Assembly: GCA_963576735.1 (NCBI GenBank)
Contig: OY755171.1
Span: 17,050,001-17,114,000 of the forward strand
Origin: Bedellia somnulentella
Taxonomy: Eukaryota; Arthropoda; Insecta; Lepidoptera; Bedelliidae
DNA length: 64,000 bases
Direction: 5' to 3'
The notes below the pieces were generated by a model. The model did no database searches and was not told the DNA's origin. It worked only from the letters and a program-made list of their open reading frames with translations. The position numbers were made by a program, and so were the translations under genes. Shown piece after piece: positions 1-12,080 of the stretch (the first letter of the stretch is position 1; the number at the start of each line of letters is the position of its first letter).

Positions 1-320
1 TATCAGCAGTTACGCGTGTTATTGTGAGTCAACCATAAAAGATAGACTTATGCTGTTCAGCGATATTTTAATGACAATTTAATGTGGAATATTTCCATCA
101 TACATGATTTCTATGTAACTTTAACCATTAAGGCTGCACACGCGACGGAAGCTTGAAAAATGGAGTAACTCTTCCCGTTTCCCCAAAATTTCCCAAAATT
201 CCCCTTCACTATTCTGCTGAAAAGTATACTATAACCTGCCCAGGAGTATGAAGAATGATTGTGCCAAGTTTCGTTAAAATCCGTCGAGTAGTTTTTATTT
301 CCATAAGGAACATACAAACC

Positions 321-354
<34 letters not shown>

Positions 355-497
355 AAGACAGACAGACAGACAGACAAAAATTTTACTGATTACATTTTTG
401 CCATCAGTATCGATCACTAATCACCCCCTGATTGTTATTTTGAAAATATATTGAATGTACAGAATTGACCTCTCTACAGATTTATTATAAGTATAGA
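1..497 (-). mobile_element. Helitron-like element, copy 1 (cut by window edge)
   Basis: Read on the minus strand, it starts with the same TCTATACTTATAATAAATC end at 497 as the copies at 24363 and 41457, and runs off the left edge. It shares the internal stretch around the CTGT/GACA microsatellite. The short reading frame at 111-377 is matched in the other copies but is only repeat DNA: its translation begins with the microsatellite and has no known domain. Confidence 0.65.
321..376. repeat. (GACA)n microsatellite inside the Helitron
   Basis: About 14 near-perfect GACA units with one interruption. The same site is much shorter in the copies near 24483 and 41316, so the array has expanded in this copy. 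Confidence 0.9.
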
Positions 498-574
498 TTA
501 TCGATTGTCACTTACTGGGTTTTGAATTTCATTTTAATTCGTTAATATTTTCCCATGTGCAATTTTATTCTGCA

Positions 575-660
575 TACTTCGGACATATTCCCTTTAAGCA
601 CATTCTCTATTTGATTTAAGTGTGTCGCCCTCAACATCCTCCTTCTCTACTCATAAATAC
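575..660 (-). repeat. LINE-C 3'-end fragment, decayed
   Basis: Matches the 'CATACTTCGGACGCCAGCC ... GCACACTCT' part of LINE-C copies such as 42853-43065, with many changes. The LINE sense strand is minus. Confidence 0.4.
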
Positions 661-861
661 GTTACCAATTTCATTGATTTTATTCAGCCCCTATACACTT
701 TTATGAGTTAAGATATAATTAATATACCATTATCCCATTATTTTGTTCTTACTAGTGCCGGATTGGACTAGTAGCAGAAGTAGTAAATGCAAGGGGCCCG
801 CGTATTTGGGGGGCCCGCACTTAGTTTAAAAATTCTTTCTAAAACGAAAAAATAGTTTACA

Positions 862-1112
862 TTGCTGTGTAGTGTCAGCTTAGAATAGCACTACCCCATT
901 TCTTCCGGTGGGTGTACGTAAGAGGCGACTAACGGTGTTGGGGCCTTTAAGGGATTGTTGGACGATGCGGTTGGGGACCCATCACCAACAACCTTTATTT
1001 TTACCATCTTTTCCCCACTCACATTTCTAAAAGTGGCTGAGGAATTTCTAATTCCCTAGCTCTGGCTACCCCTTCTAGGGATTTAGAGCCGTGAGCATTT
1101 GTATGTATGAAA
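862..1112 (+). mobile_element. SINE-B copy
   Basis: Near full length. It opens with GTGTAGTGTCAGCTTAGAAT, carries the GGCGACTAA and GATGCGGTTGG blocks, and ends in GTGAGCATTTGTATGTATG. The same unit occurs more than ten times in the window on both strands. I see no clear tRNA boxes A and B in the right order, so the promoter origin is unknown. Confidence 0.8.
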
Positions 1113-1171
1113 AAAAAGAATTTCGTCTAATCTCCAACCACTCAGATCACAATAATAAAACAAATCGATTA

Positions 1172-1300
1172 ACTACATACATACAGACTTTCTCATACTC
1201 ACGCCCTTAGTTCCCATTTGGGTAGACAGAGACTATCAATCGCCACTTCATACGATCCTGGAAAACCTCTCAACCTTTATCTACGTTCATGAATTTTTTC
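1172..1300 (-). mobile_element. LINE-C 3' end
   Basis: Starts (plus strand) with a CATA tail and ACTCACGCCCTTAGTTCCCA, followed by the GTAGACAGAGACTATC block. Read on minus, related copies encode the end of a reverse-transcriptase polyprotein (..DRTKWRSIVSAYPNGN-stop). Confidence 0.7.
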
Positions 1301-1447
1301 ACCTGCCTTTGTACATAGGCTGCAAGGTTTCAATCCATAGCCGTTACTTAAGATACACTAAATAAAAAAAAAAACAAATACGAAAATCGCGGGAGTAAAA
1401 TACTGTGATTTATTTTCTTTCTTCCCGCTAATCAGTATAATATAAAT

Positions 1448-1683
1448 ATACATACATACATACATATACTCACGGCTATAAATCCCTTAACGGGGTAGCC
1501 AGAGCTTTGGAATGAGAAACTCCTAAGCCACTTTTGGAAGTTGAGTGGGGAAAAGATGGTAATAATTCCAATCACATCGCCCAAAAATTACTTCAAAAGC
1601 CCCTATACCCTTAGTCGCCTTTTACGATCACCCACGGGTAGAAATGGGGTAGTGTCATTCTAAGCCGACACTACGCGGCTTAT
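1448..1683 (-). mobile_element. SINE-B copy
   Basis: Near-complete minus-strand copy with a (CATA)n end at 1448 and the CCGACACTAC end at about 1675. Confidence 0.85.
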
Positions 1684-2049
1684 AATAGTTTAATTTATAA
1701 TAGTAATAACACTACCCCAACTAATAACTACATATAACTATATGGACCAATTTAAAATAAGTTAAGCATAGTAACAATCCATAAGAATTATTCGATATTT
1801 ATACATTTTAATTCTTGAATACAATCATAATTCTAATAGAATTAGCTTTTTGATGAGACATTTTTATTTTTTAGTTTGTTTGTTTTTATGGGGCTGAATG
1901 CCTCGTATTGTATTTGTTGTATAAAAAGCGTATTTAACTAACAAAATATACTAAACAGATACAGTACTTTATAAAAAGTGAAGTAGAGATCAACATGTAC
2001 ATAACATAACTGCATAGGGTAAGCGAACTATTTTTCAATGTTTAATGTT

Positions 2050-2160
2050 ATTTGATAAGTTTCAAGAGGCGTCTAAGGGTGTGTGGTTAATAAAAAAGTG
2101 GTTGGTCGATGTGGTTGAAGACCCATCACCAGACTTCCAAAAGTGGGTGGGGCATATGTC
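2050..2160 (+). repeat. SINE-B fragment, diverged
   Basis: Keeps AAGAGGCGTCTAAGGG, a GATGTGGTTG block followed by ACCCATCACC, and CTTCCAAAAGTGG, but little else. The 83-codon frame over it is not a gene. Confidence 0.45.
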
Positions 2161-2544
2161 TTGTAGTCGCGAGAAGAGTGCATGTTCCTATTTTATATGT
2201 TCTGGAGACTTAATACAAAAAATCAATCTATTTAAATTTATGTGTACCAGCATATTTCACATATTTTTACTTTACCATAATCTGGATAAACCTTAAATTC
2301 TATAATTATGTCTTTTCTTTTGTCGGAACTAAGTACCTATTTATAAATTATGAAAGTTTGACTTTATCTTTTTTTAAAAAAAAAATATTGTTCATTGTTT
2401 CATATAGCTATACTTTTAAGTACGAGCTAAAACAGAAAGAACTTAAATAACTTCGATATGATCATGACATTTAGTGAAATGTCTATATTAAATCTGTACT
2501 ACTAGATTTACGCCTAGGGGTCTTAAGGATTGGCTCTAAAATTG

Positions 2545-2897
2545 CACGCGTATGTGAGTGGTGGACTGGTGGTGAATGTGTTCAGCAAAGCGGTTGCAGT
2601 GACCACTCACTATCCGAGAGGTGCACGCGACTAACCGGCCGCCATCGCTCGCTCAGGTACGCCAAACTCGCTTCCCGCCGAAATGCAAACTTTTAACCGC
2701 TCTCTTTTTTCACAATTTTGTTTTTAATTGCGTTCAATGAAAGTGCATTCAGCCGTAGCTGAAACTGCCTGTGTCCGGATTGCAACGAGGCCGTTGACAT
2801 CGAGATTTAAAAATAATAATTGTTTTGACATTTTAAAGTATATTTTTGGGCGGGAAGCGTGTGTAGCGTTCTCATACACTTTTTGTATTTTTTTTGG
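2545..2897 (+). promoter_or_regulatory. Putative promoter region of a host gene
   Basis: A locally GC-rich, non-repetitive block in otherwise AT-rich DNA, with several initiator-like TCAG or GCAGT sequences (for example GGCAGTGAGAGTG near 2897). It lies directly upstream of a strong splice donor at 3020. No TATA box stands out. The transcription start is a guess; RNA evidence would be needed to place it. Confidence 0.4.
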
Positions 2898-3019
2898 CAG
2901 TGAGAGTGAAAGTGGTAATTTGCTGTTCATAAGTGTCCAATTGGAACAATGGTGGATTCCACATAATTAGTTTAGTGCTTTTAGTAATACACTTACAACG
3001 AGAACGCAGAAAAATAAAG
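2898..3019 (+). other. Putative 5' UTR exon
   Basis: Ends at AAATAAAG followed by GTAAGAAC, a near-consensus donor at 3020. It holds no convincing open frame joined to the donor, so it would be untranslated. Its proposed partner is the signal-peptide exon at 13669. The left border is uncertain. Confidence 0.4.
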
Positions 3020-4772
3020 GTAAGAACTTCTTCCGCTTTATATTTAATATTTTATCATAAATTATCAACATATGCAATACTAAAAAAAAGCATTACAGAT
3101 AAAAAAATTTAATATAAATATTAAAGTAAATTGAAATAGCAAGTTTGGTTTGCAACCAATAAACAAGCGGGAAACCGATCTATAACCACAGCTGTTATAG
3201 CAAAACATTTTGACCATGACAGTATTGTATTTCATTTTGTCAGACAATTACTTTATTTAGTAATCGATTTAGACTGTATTTCTACTAATCTTTAGCCGAA
3301 TGAAAATAAAAACATATTTACGCAATGGATAAACTGTTGCAGAGAAATCTTTTCAAGTATATTATTTACCGCGATGAAAGTGAAGCTGATATAACGCAGC
3401 TTGCTACATTTCATTACAGTTATCGTGAAAAGGATATTAAAATAATTGCAAGTTACTTTTTAATTATGCCTTAATATTACTTCTGTTATTTCAACTGTTA
3501 CGCTCATAATTACTTTCATTTGAATACTACCGAGTTTTGTTGTTAATGTTTATAATTTTATGTATGGTTGGTTCGTGTTTTTTTGCAACTGGTGTTAGTA
3601 AGGAAAGTATGTAAAGGTGATTTTCATATATAATCAATGTAATGTAATAAAATATAATAGTTGTTTGTTATGCCTTTACTCGTGTCAGAAACCCTTAATC
3701 ATGATTGAGATTCTTTGAAACAATAAAACTCTTACAGGTATAACCTGCGTTGATGTCTTTCGTAAAAAGAAATAGTAAAAGCTCCGTCAGCTCGACATGT
3801 GTGGGGCAATTTTGTCTGTTACTGTTCGAGTTACAGCTTGATTTTGCGAATAGCGATAAGAATAAAAGTACTTGAAACTTTTGTAACCTAGAGATTAAAA
3901 GTAGGGCATAAAATATAGGGCGTTAGGGTTTCAAACTAAAAAAAGATTATTAAACTTTTTTTATTTACTTGAAATAACAATAGTCTTACAAGCTGTTAAT
4001 ATTTCTGTAATTTGATGATCATGGAAATAACCATTGCGTAAGCAAAATATCTGCGAATAGATTATTTATTTTTCGTTTGTGATCTTATGATCGTACTGCC
4101 GGCGTAGCATGAGGGCCCGTGCTACGGGGGTTGGTTTTTATATTTTTTCCAATGCCGCCTATACTCAGCTAGATACATAAATTCAAATTCAGACGGGGTA
4201 GTCAGAGATAATTGAATTAAAATTAGGAATCAGGCCCGAAACTGGATTTGAACCCACATTTACAGCTTGCAAAGAGGTGTGCTATGATAAGAACTTAAAA
4301 AATACTGAACGCGGAAACGCTTCACGAACAAGTATAATACAGTTTTAGGCAAGTTTTCCAATTATTTGAGAACTATGATTCCATCATAAATATAGATAAG
4401 AGTTGTTCATTGTACTAGTTACTTTGTGCACTCAATAGTAAAGTGTCACATGTAAGATAGAGCTCGTACCAAAAAGATAAAAAAATATATATTAAAGTAT
4501 AGATAACTATTTATTTTACACCACTTTTTAAGTAAAGTTTATTTCTTATTTTTCTGCAAAGTGTTTTTAACGTTGAGGTACTGAATAACAAAATCAAATT
4601 ACAAACGTATTTTTTAATACTGAATTATTACTTTCCTCTCCGACAACGATAGCTTTAGATATAGGCCCCCTTTGATAATAATCTTTACAACGATAAACTG
4701 CGTCATAATCATATTAAAATAATTAAAGATACATTTTAAACGAATTATAAATGTTATCAATAATAAATAATT
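3020..4772. other. AT-rich stretch without genes
   Basis: No coding frame or complete repeat recognised. A small hairpin (CGTAGCA ... TGCTACG) lies near 4103-4126. A region near 4190-4285 faintly resembles the tRNA-like head of a SINE on minus. Confidence 0.5.
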
Positions 4773-5005
4773 TGTGCCGTGTAATGTCACCACCCCTTTC
4801 TACCCAAGGGTGTAGTAAGAGGGGACGAAGGCTATGGGGCTTTTTGAGTGGTTTTAGGGCGATGCGGTTGGAGATCCATCACCAACGATTTTCTTTTCTA
4901 GCATCTTGTCCCCTATCAACTTCCAAATGTGGCTGAGGAGTTTCCAGCTCTGAAGCTCTGTCTACCCCTTTTTGGGATTTATAGTCGTGAGTATATGTAT
5001 GATTC
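4773..5005 (+). mobile_element. SINE-B copy
   Basis: Diverged but collinear: GTGCCGTGTAATGTCACCAC start, GCGATGCGGTTGGAGATCC middle, GTGAGTATATGTATG end. The 61-codon frame over it is incidental. Confidence 0.75.
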
Positions 5006-5402
5006 AATAGATGTAAAATGTATTTCAAAATCATAATATTAAAATTGCTGTATCATGATAAGCGTAAAAAATTCCAGAAACTGTCATTTTTAGTACATAT
5101 TCTTATTTAACGTGTCGGGTAAAATTTTGTTATAGGAAGTATGCTTATGTTTTTTCTCAGTTGATTTGTTAAAATCTCACTTTACAGGAAATGAGGTGGA
5201 ATTCGAAAACCGGTGTAAAGCCCTTGACAGTTTAAAAAATGTCTGTCTGTGAATATTTGCAAATACCTGTTACGGATTGTTCATTTTATTATTTGGGTTC
5301 CGCAGATAATCATATTTTAAAATGTAAGAATTTTTTTAATTCATATTTAGTTTAGAACATTTTACGTTACTTTAAATGTAATATACAAACAGTATATATA
5401 TA

Positions 5403-5630
5403 CGCATGGCGGTAAATCCCAAAGGGTTAGCCAGAACTTCTTAATTCAATATTCTTTAGCCGGAAGGAAGGAAGGAAGGTGAGTGGGACATGAATTTTAA
5501 AATAATGCATGGTTTGTTTCGGGTCACCATTGACATCGCTCAAGTATCAATTAAAAAGACCAAAAACCTTTAGTCACCTTGTATGACACCCACGGAAAGC
5601 AATGGGTTTAGAGGTAAAGACACTGAGACT
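5403..5630 (-). repeat. SINE-B copy, strongly diverged
   Basis: Order of blocks matches SINE-B read on minus (TAAATCCCAAAGGGTTAGCC, then a GAGTGGGAC block, then AGTCACCTTGTATGACACCC), with many changes. Confidence 0.5.
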
Positions 5631-6257
5631 ACAAAAAATTCTATCTCCAATACAAATTAAATATGAGTAAAAGATTGTTTTTATTACCAGTGTATATTTA
5701 ATAGTCAGATTTATAATGCTTATATTAAAAAACCTTTCAAAAATACTTGGCTTATCAACACTAAAGGGATATCGTGTAAAACTTATACACATTACAACTG
5801 CAAATACATTTGAAAAAATCTTTTACATTCCTATAACAAAATATATATTTAAAACGGTACCCAAATAAAACCCGATCGCTGTCCAAAACGTTCGTGAATT
5901 TCACTTTCTACTCCGCTCATTCGATACAAATACGCTACTTTTTTATTTACTTTTTAATGAGCTGATGTAAATAGATCGATAATGACAGCTTTGTCACACA
6001 ACGTAATAGTGTTTCGTGATATTGCGGTAGAATTTCATTTTTGATTGTCATTGTGTGATATGCTGTAAGATTATATACTTATTTTCCGCTACACATACAT
6101 ATACGTAAAAAAATTACTACTTTTATTTATATCAAACGAAGACATTGACCTCTCCTTAAAGTTGCGTGGACTTGCACGGTTTGTAAACTACTGTTTTATA
6201 ATATATCTTTTTTTCCACAAAATATGTTTTAGCATAGTTAGTATTCTTCTTCTTCTT
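5631..6257. other. AT-rich stretch without genes
   Basis: Nothing recognised: no splice-bounded frame, no repeat shared with the rest of the window. Confidence 0.5.
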
Positions 6258-6550
6258 CTAGTGCCTCTCCTCTACTGGAGGTTGGCAGTCAGCTCCGAGT
6301 ATCCCCTTTGGTCTTGGGCTAGGCGAAACAGGTCTTCGACGCCGGCTATGTTGGTCCATTTTCTGATGTTTGAGAGCCACGATGCCCTTCTTCTTCCGAC
6401 GCTCCGTTTCCCTTCAATCTTTCCCATCATGACCACTTGAAGCAGTTGGTATCGATCGTGGCGGAGCACATGTCCCAAATACGCAACTTTTCTTCTTTTG
6501 ATGGTGGTCATGATTTCTCGGGTTTTTCCGGCTCGTCTCCAGTTAGTATT
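6258..6550 (-). pseudogene. LINE reverse-transcriptase C-terminal fragment (RTE-like)
   Basis: Read on minus, about 95 codons give the conserved end of a non-LTR retrotransposon polyprotein: NWRRAGKTREIMTTIKRRK, then a YLGHVLRHDRYQLLQ block, then KIEGKRSVGRRRASWL and an N-I-R-K-W segment. This pattern follows the reverse-transcriptase domain in RTE-type elements. The catalytic domain itself is absent, so this is a 5'-truncated dead copy. It ends in an (AAG)n-like run on minus (TTCTTCTTCTT on plus, 6247-6258). The ATG at 6511 is internal to the old protein, not a real start. Clade assignment is from pattern memory only. Confidence 0.75.
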
Positions 6551-7493
6551 AATATAACTAAAACTACACTTAATTACAAATTAGTAATGATAAAAAGAAA
6601 GACACTTACCCAATCCCAATTGACATTGTCTCAGAAGTTGCGCGAGCGCATAAAAAAAAAACAAAATGATAATTCGTGACCAACTCGATTATCATTTTGA
6701 GATTATAATAGCAAATAATATGATTTTACGATTATGGTCGAAATAGGCTTTTGTTGGTTTGACTATTATTGTTTCGTTATGTGTGTTACGAACGACAATA
6801 ACTTCTAGAACTTTTAGAAATAGCCACTTTAAACATCATTGCCTCATTTTTAGAATACATTTCCTAGTTGTTGGAAACCTAGTGGGTATTAACATCGAAA
6901 AGAAATTAAGAATGAGTATTTTTAGTCAATGAAGCAAAAATACCTTATTTAATACCGAGGCACCGACTAAAAATATATTGAAAAGTGTGCATTAGCACTG
7001 AGCTATCACGTCGTCGTCACAAAGAAATTAAAAATTTTGATTAATTTGTAATAGACAAATAAAATTATTTTAAACTATTTCTTCTTCTATTCATTGTGTC
7101 ATTTAAAATCATCTTCACGAACCTTTCACGTTTTACACACATTCGTGACTATCTTTTCATTCGAGATCTTTTAGAATCTCACTTTACGTTTTGGTTATGT
7201 TTGATATTGTATAACCCGGACAAACGAAGCTCGTTACATGTAATGTTTGACAGGAACAGAAAGTAAAACAATGTGATGTCTTAAATATATTGCAGAGAGC
7301 AGTTTGTTTCCCACACCTAATCAGTTATAACATTGTAGTAATGTTACAGCTTAATTGTTTAGTGGGATTTTGAGAAGATAAACTTTTATTATTGTGTTAT
7401 AAATAAGATGGGTAATAGGAGATTCATTAAGGGATCTAATTATTTTATGATACATAATTTAAAAAAAAATGTGTATATTACATCACTTTTAGC
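6551..7493. other. AT-rich stretch without genes
   Basis: No gene or recognisable repeat seen. Confidence 0.5.
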
Positions 7494-7740
7494 TGTGTAG
7501 TGTCGGCTTAGAATAGCACTACCCCATTTCATCCCGTTGAAGTTCGTAAGAGGCGGCTAAGGGCAATGGGGCTTTTTAAGTGATTTTTGGGCGATACGGT
7601 TGGAAACCCATTTCCAAAAACCTAAGTATTAAAATCCTATCCCTACACAACTTCCAAAAGTGGCTTAGAAACTTCTTATTCCCAAGCTCTGGCTACCCCT
7701 TTTAGGGCTTTATAGCTGTGAGTATATGTATGTATGTATT
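7494..7740 (+). mobile_element. SINE-B copy
   Basis: Nearly complete: GTGTAGTGTCGGCTTAGAAT start, GGCGATACGGTTGGAAACCC middle, GTGAGTATATGTATGTATG end. Confidence 0.85.
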
Positions 7741-8391
7741 AGATGTAATCTATAAAAAGTACCTATACACTTTTCATATAATCAGTCATATTAAAAATAA
7801 CTGCTGAAATTGGAAAACACTATTACCTACTTGGACCAGTGATATAGATATTGATTTTACAAGTCTCAATTGAAACAGCATTGAGATTAATAAGTTGAAC
7901 TAGAAATTTCAACTATATTTATATTTTTAATAAAATTGTTATTGGATATTTAAAGACTGGAAGTTGCACTCAAGTTAACAATCGTAAAAGCAATGGTAAT
8001 AAATTAAAACGGAAATATTTACCTAGAATTGAATGATTACCTCGAAGTCCCATCATGATGTCTAGTGTAGTGAATATAAGTCTATTAGTGTTAAAACATG
8101 TGTTATCAAATAACACATCAACAATGGTTTTTAATAGCTCATTTTTACAATTGTCTTAATATCTGGTCAAGGTTCATGTTGATTGAAATACAATTATAAG
8201 GCAGTTGAATAAATATTTTCGGACGTAAACGCTGACACATGCAGTGGTATTTATTGGCTAAGCTAACGCTAAAAAAAGAATATGTATTTGAGATTTCTGG
8301 TTTTGATTGATTTTATTGATCATTATCGGTATTCAAAAATTATCTCATCATGGCATTTTGTACGAACTTGACAAACATCGCTATTACGAAA
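7741..8391. other. AT-rich stretch without genes
   Basis: Nothing recognised. Confidence 0.5.
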
Positions 8392-8600
8392 CCTTCATAT
8401 ACACTCAATAATCTTTTCATGTATGCCATTTTATTCTTCGCACTTCAGATGCCAGCCTTTTCGAATACATTCTAGATTTTATCGAAATGTGTCGTTCATG
8501 GTTGGCTTCTACTGACATTTCTATTCATACTGGCTCTATATATCTTTTTCACCAATTTGCATTCATCCTCTCATATGCCCAAACCATCTTAGCATTCCCT
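8392..8600 (-). repeat. LINE-C fragment, diverged
   Basis: Matches the middle of longer LINE-C copies (CTTCAGATGCCAGCC, then GGCTCTATATATCTTTTTC, then a CTCTCATATGCCCAAACCA block). It lacks the tail. Confidence 0.5.
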
Positions 8601-10252
8601 TTTTATAAATCGTCAAAGAACAAAATATAATTTTCAGAACCAATACACACTGTACTTCAATTGATACATCTTTTTTTAAATTTAATTCATGAATAATTAT
8701 TACCAGGGTTTTTTTTATATTGCTTATAGATTCTCATTATAATTCTGACACCAAGTATTTCTATAGAACAAATTATTAACAAGCCAAATGGCTGTGTAAC
8801 ACGACGCAGAATATGTTGAGCTTATTTCGTCCCAAAAAGCAAAGATAAAAAAAGAGTATGAAATGCGTTTAATTATACCACATTGTAAATTTAATGAAAA
8901 CTGGGCTGCGTTTGTCGGTTTAAGCTCAGTTACATCATCCACCGCCGGTCCACTATGCCACAAGTCAGGGTCTATAAACTATATGGGTAGACGACCGCGC
9001 GCAATGTACAGCGAAAGTGAATTACAAAAGGCTCATGTTAAAACTAATGCAATTTTGACGCGCTATCGTGATTGTCCTGCTATTAATTGTGAATTCAAGA
9101 AAGCAAATAGGGCGTAGGATTGATTTGATTATTTTATTCATACTCTAGAACGTGCGGGCTGTTGACTCAAGTCGATTAGCCTTCATTTTCAGTGATTGTT
9201 GGAATATTCTTTGATTTCATAGGGTTAGACAAGTACCCAGTCATTTCTTTGTGCAAGTGTTGTAAGAGCGGCGTCTAAAGAATTTGGGACTTTGGGATTT
9301 AGGAATCGGAGTGCAAACTCACGATTATAATTCCGAGAAAGGAGTAGCTAGCTTAGGACTTAGAAGTACCTCTCCTGCATTTAAAAGTTTGATCGGGAAA
9401 AGAAAAAACAAAAGATAGTTGGTGATGGGACTTCAGTCGCCTAAGTTGACTCGTACGAATCCAAGAAAAACAATTAAGTTATTTAGGATTTCAGTAAGTT
9501 TACTTAGCTTACAATACATCGTTACCGAAGTGAAATTTAAATACAATCAAAAACTTTGAAATTAAATTGTATGCAAAAACATATCTGACAACATGCAAAA
9601 CTTTAGTTTATTTTTGTGAAGGAGTACTGCATGAAGTTGACCTATTAAAATAAAACATTGGATGCCAAACACAAAAAAACGTAGAACAATTTCAGGGATA
9701 AGCCCTAATAAATGTAACACTTGATAAAATACATAACTCATGCTCTAATACTGCCTACACGTCCATCATATTGCTATATATTTAATATCCTCACGTCCGC
9801 TTGGAAAGTGAGCTAGGTGAAGGAAAGTGAGACAAGTTGCGCATACGCAGCATGCTTTATGATTTATCGTGTTTTTGTTCTGAGTTTAATCATATTCAAA
9901 TGTCTTGTAAACGATATATTCAAATTGAAGAGTTAACGTAGCTTACACTTCTACGAAAAATAAGTTTTTCTTACATAAAAGAGACAAAAAAGTATAGTGA
10001 GTGTGTATGTATTAATGGTTTATAACAGAAACATTTTACATATTAGTTTAAATTAAAGATACTTACGTAGTTTACGTAGCTTTTATTTGAGTTGTTCTTT
10101 TAGTAACAGTGCCAAGACACTCTAACTGGACTGGTGTGGTGACAACACTGTAAATATTTTTATTAGACATCATATTTGGTTTTGGAAACCCACTGGTATA
10201 ATAACTAAAGTCGTTTGGGTTTTGTCACGTTTTGTGCTTGTTCTTTTCTTTT
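8601..10252. other. AT-rich stretch without supported genes
   Basis: Two overlapping short frames on opposite strands (8724-8963 and 8863-9117) have no domain I recognise. A block at 9320-9440 looks like a very old minus-strand SINE-B (GGAGTAGCTAGCTTAGGA, then TAGTTGGTGATGGGACTTC). Nothing else seen. Confidence 0.45.
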
Positions 10253-10377
10253 GAACCTTTATTCTTACCATCTTTTCCCCACTCAACTTCCAAAAGTGGC
10301 TGAGGAATTTATAATTCCTTAGCTCTGGTTACCCCTTCTAGGGAAATATAGCCGTGAGTATATGTATGTATGTATGT
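10253..10377 (+). mobile_element. SINE-B, 5'-truncated
   Basis: Only the 3' half is present: TTCTTACCATCTTTTCCCCA to GTGAGTATATGTATGTATG. 5' truncation with an intact tail is what target-primed reverse transcription produces. Confidence 0.8.
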
Positions 10378-10581
10378 CTTTTCTTTTGCTTTAAAAAGGT
10401 GATATCTAGTAAACTAATCAAATCTAAAATTAGAAAAATTATGTCTTGTATGTAGAATAAAATATTTCGGGGGAGGCAAAAGATAGGGATAATGGATATG
10501 TGTACTAACAGTGAGATCTTTCAGAATTTCTTATTTCATACGTAACGTCCGATGTAGGTTATAAAATATACTAGGTTATAG

Positions 10582-10892
10582 TTCGGCCGTTCAGAGAATG
10601 CGTTCCTGTCACATCGCGATTGAACTAACGACGTAACTTTGTAATGGGGTTGCAGTTACGATAAAAATATTTTTGCTGGTTGTTTACCGTTTTAACAATT
10701 GATGAGCATTAAAACAACATTATTATATCAATAATCAATGAATGTTATGATTTGGGCCGAACTGAGTGTCAAATAACTTGGTAAACAATATTTTTCTAAA
10801 TCTATACTATTACAAGGTTATGTCAGAATTAAATGTTGGATTTTTTTTGACTAACTGATAGGTGTAAGGAACGCATTCTCTGAACGGCCGAA
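10582..10892. mobile_element. MITE with 26-bp perfect inverted repeats
   Basis: The ends are exact inverted copies beginning TTCGGCCGTTCAGAGAATGC (10582-10607 and 10867-10892). If the next G on each side is included, the flanks read TATA on both sides. That fits a TA or TATA target duplication. The 311-bp body has no coding frame. The superfamily is unknown; Tc1/mariner-type is compatible with TA. Confidence 0.75.
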
Positions 10893-11589
10893 GTATAGCG
10901 TAGTAAGTACATTTGGAGTATAATTGAAAGTTAAAGTTGAACAATATTTATATGAATAAATATCTACTGCATTAAAAGTGTTGTCATAAATGTGTGTGTA
11001 TAACTTAAAGTAGCCAACATAAAATAACGACTAGATTCACAAGAAGGGTATGCAGGGCCTCAATATATTATTTACATTACTAAAAAACTAATATGTCAAC
11101 ATAAAATTGTGCGGATATGAGAAAAAGTATTAACAAGTTTAATTTTTAGTTGCTTAATGATTATGTAATACACGTAAATGTACAGTAAAAGACTCATTGA
11201 TAATCCTTATACTTAACTCAAGACGTATGCAAATTAAATTACGTCTCAAATATTATAACAAACGCTTGTCCAACATAAATCTTCTACCATTTTTGCAGTC
11301 TAGCTCGTAGAAAAATGACAAGTGAAATTCGCTTTCGATTTTAAAATTTATGCAAATATATTCGCTTGGTCATTGGCAATCCATTTGTCGCGTGGAAAGA
11401 GTGTATCTTCTTACTTAGTTAATTATGTAAAAGAGTCGCAACACAGTTCGTTAGATGATGAGATAATTGGTGACCAATAGGTAGTCTCACCTGATACTCG
11501 TATCCAATAATCGGACGACTATAATTTTCAAAAGATGAGACATCAACGACAGAATTTACCAATTACTAAAGAAAACTAAATAAATTACT

Positions 11590-11697
11590 TTTAGAATCTT
11601 TTCCAAACTCGACTTCCAAAAGTAGCTCACAAATTTTTGATTCTGGAAATCTGGCTACCCCGTTTTGGAATTAAAGCTGTGAGTATAGGTTACGTGG
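11590..11697 (+). repeat. SINE-B 3' fragment, diverged
   Basis: Keeps CTTTTCCAAACTCGACTTCC, the GGCTACCCCGTTTTGGAATT block and GTGAGTATAGG. Confidence 0.55.
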
Positions 11698-11812
11698 CGA
11701 ATCAAACTGTTGGTGTACTTCGTTTTAGGTTTCCTTTATCGAAATATTTTCATTTAAAGTGAATACAATCGGGAATAGGGAACTAAATATATAACGGTAT
11801 ATATATATATAT

Positions 11813-11851
11813 ACGGCTTATAATATATATGTACGATATATTATAAGCCGT
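11813..11851. repeat. 16-bp perfect hairpin at the SINE-B start
   Basis: Arms ACGGCTTATAATATAT (11813-11828) and its complement (11836-11851) around a 7-base loop. The right arm runs into the first bases of the SINE-B copy that follows. Confidence 0.8.
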
Positions 11852-12080
11852 GTAGTACCGGCTTTCTACCCACGGGTGTTGTAAGAGGCGACTAAGGGTA
11901 AGGGGATTTTTAAGTAGATTTGGGCGCTGCGGTTGGAGACCCATCACGAAAAATACTTTATTTCTACCATCTTCCCCCCTATCTATTTCCAAATGTGGCT
12001 GAAGGGTTTCTAACTCTGAATCTTTGGCTACCCCATTTAGGGATTTATGGCCGTGAGTATATGTATGGATGTGTATGTAT
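11845..12080 (+). mobile_element. SINE-B copy
   Basis: Near full length with GCCGTGTAGTACCGGC start and a degenerate GTATGGATGTGTATG tail. Short frames over it on both strands are shadows of the repeat. Confidence 0.8.

Noticed and set aside
111..377. 88-codon minus frame with a similar 74-codon frame at 24443
   Set aside because: Both are translations of the same Helitron repeat, start in a microsatellite and show no protein domain. The similarity is at DNA level.
4195..4290. tRNA-like SINE head on minus
   Set aside because: Only a weak box B-like TGGATTTGAACCC is visible; body and tail are absent.
8724..9117. Two overlapping frames on opposite strands, one ending in a basic peptide
   Set aside because: No domain, no splice sites that extend them and no second copy. 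Could be an unrecognised transposon scrap.
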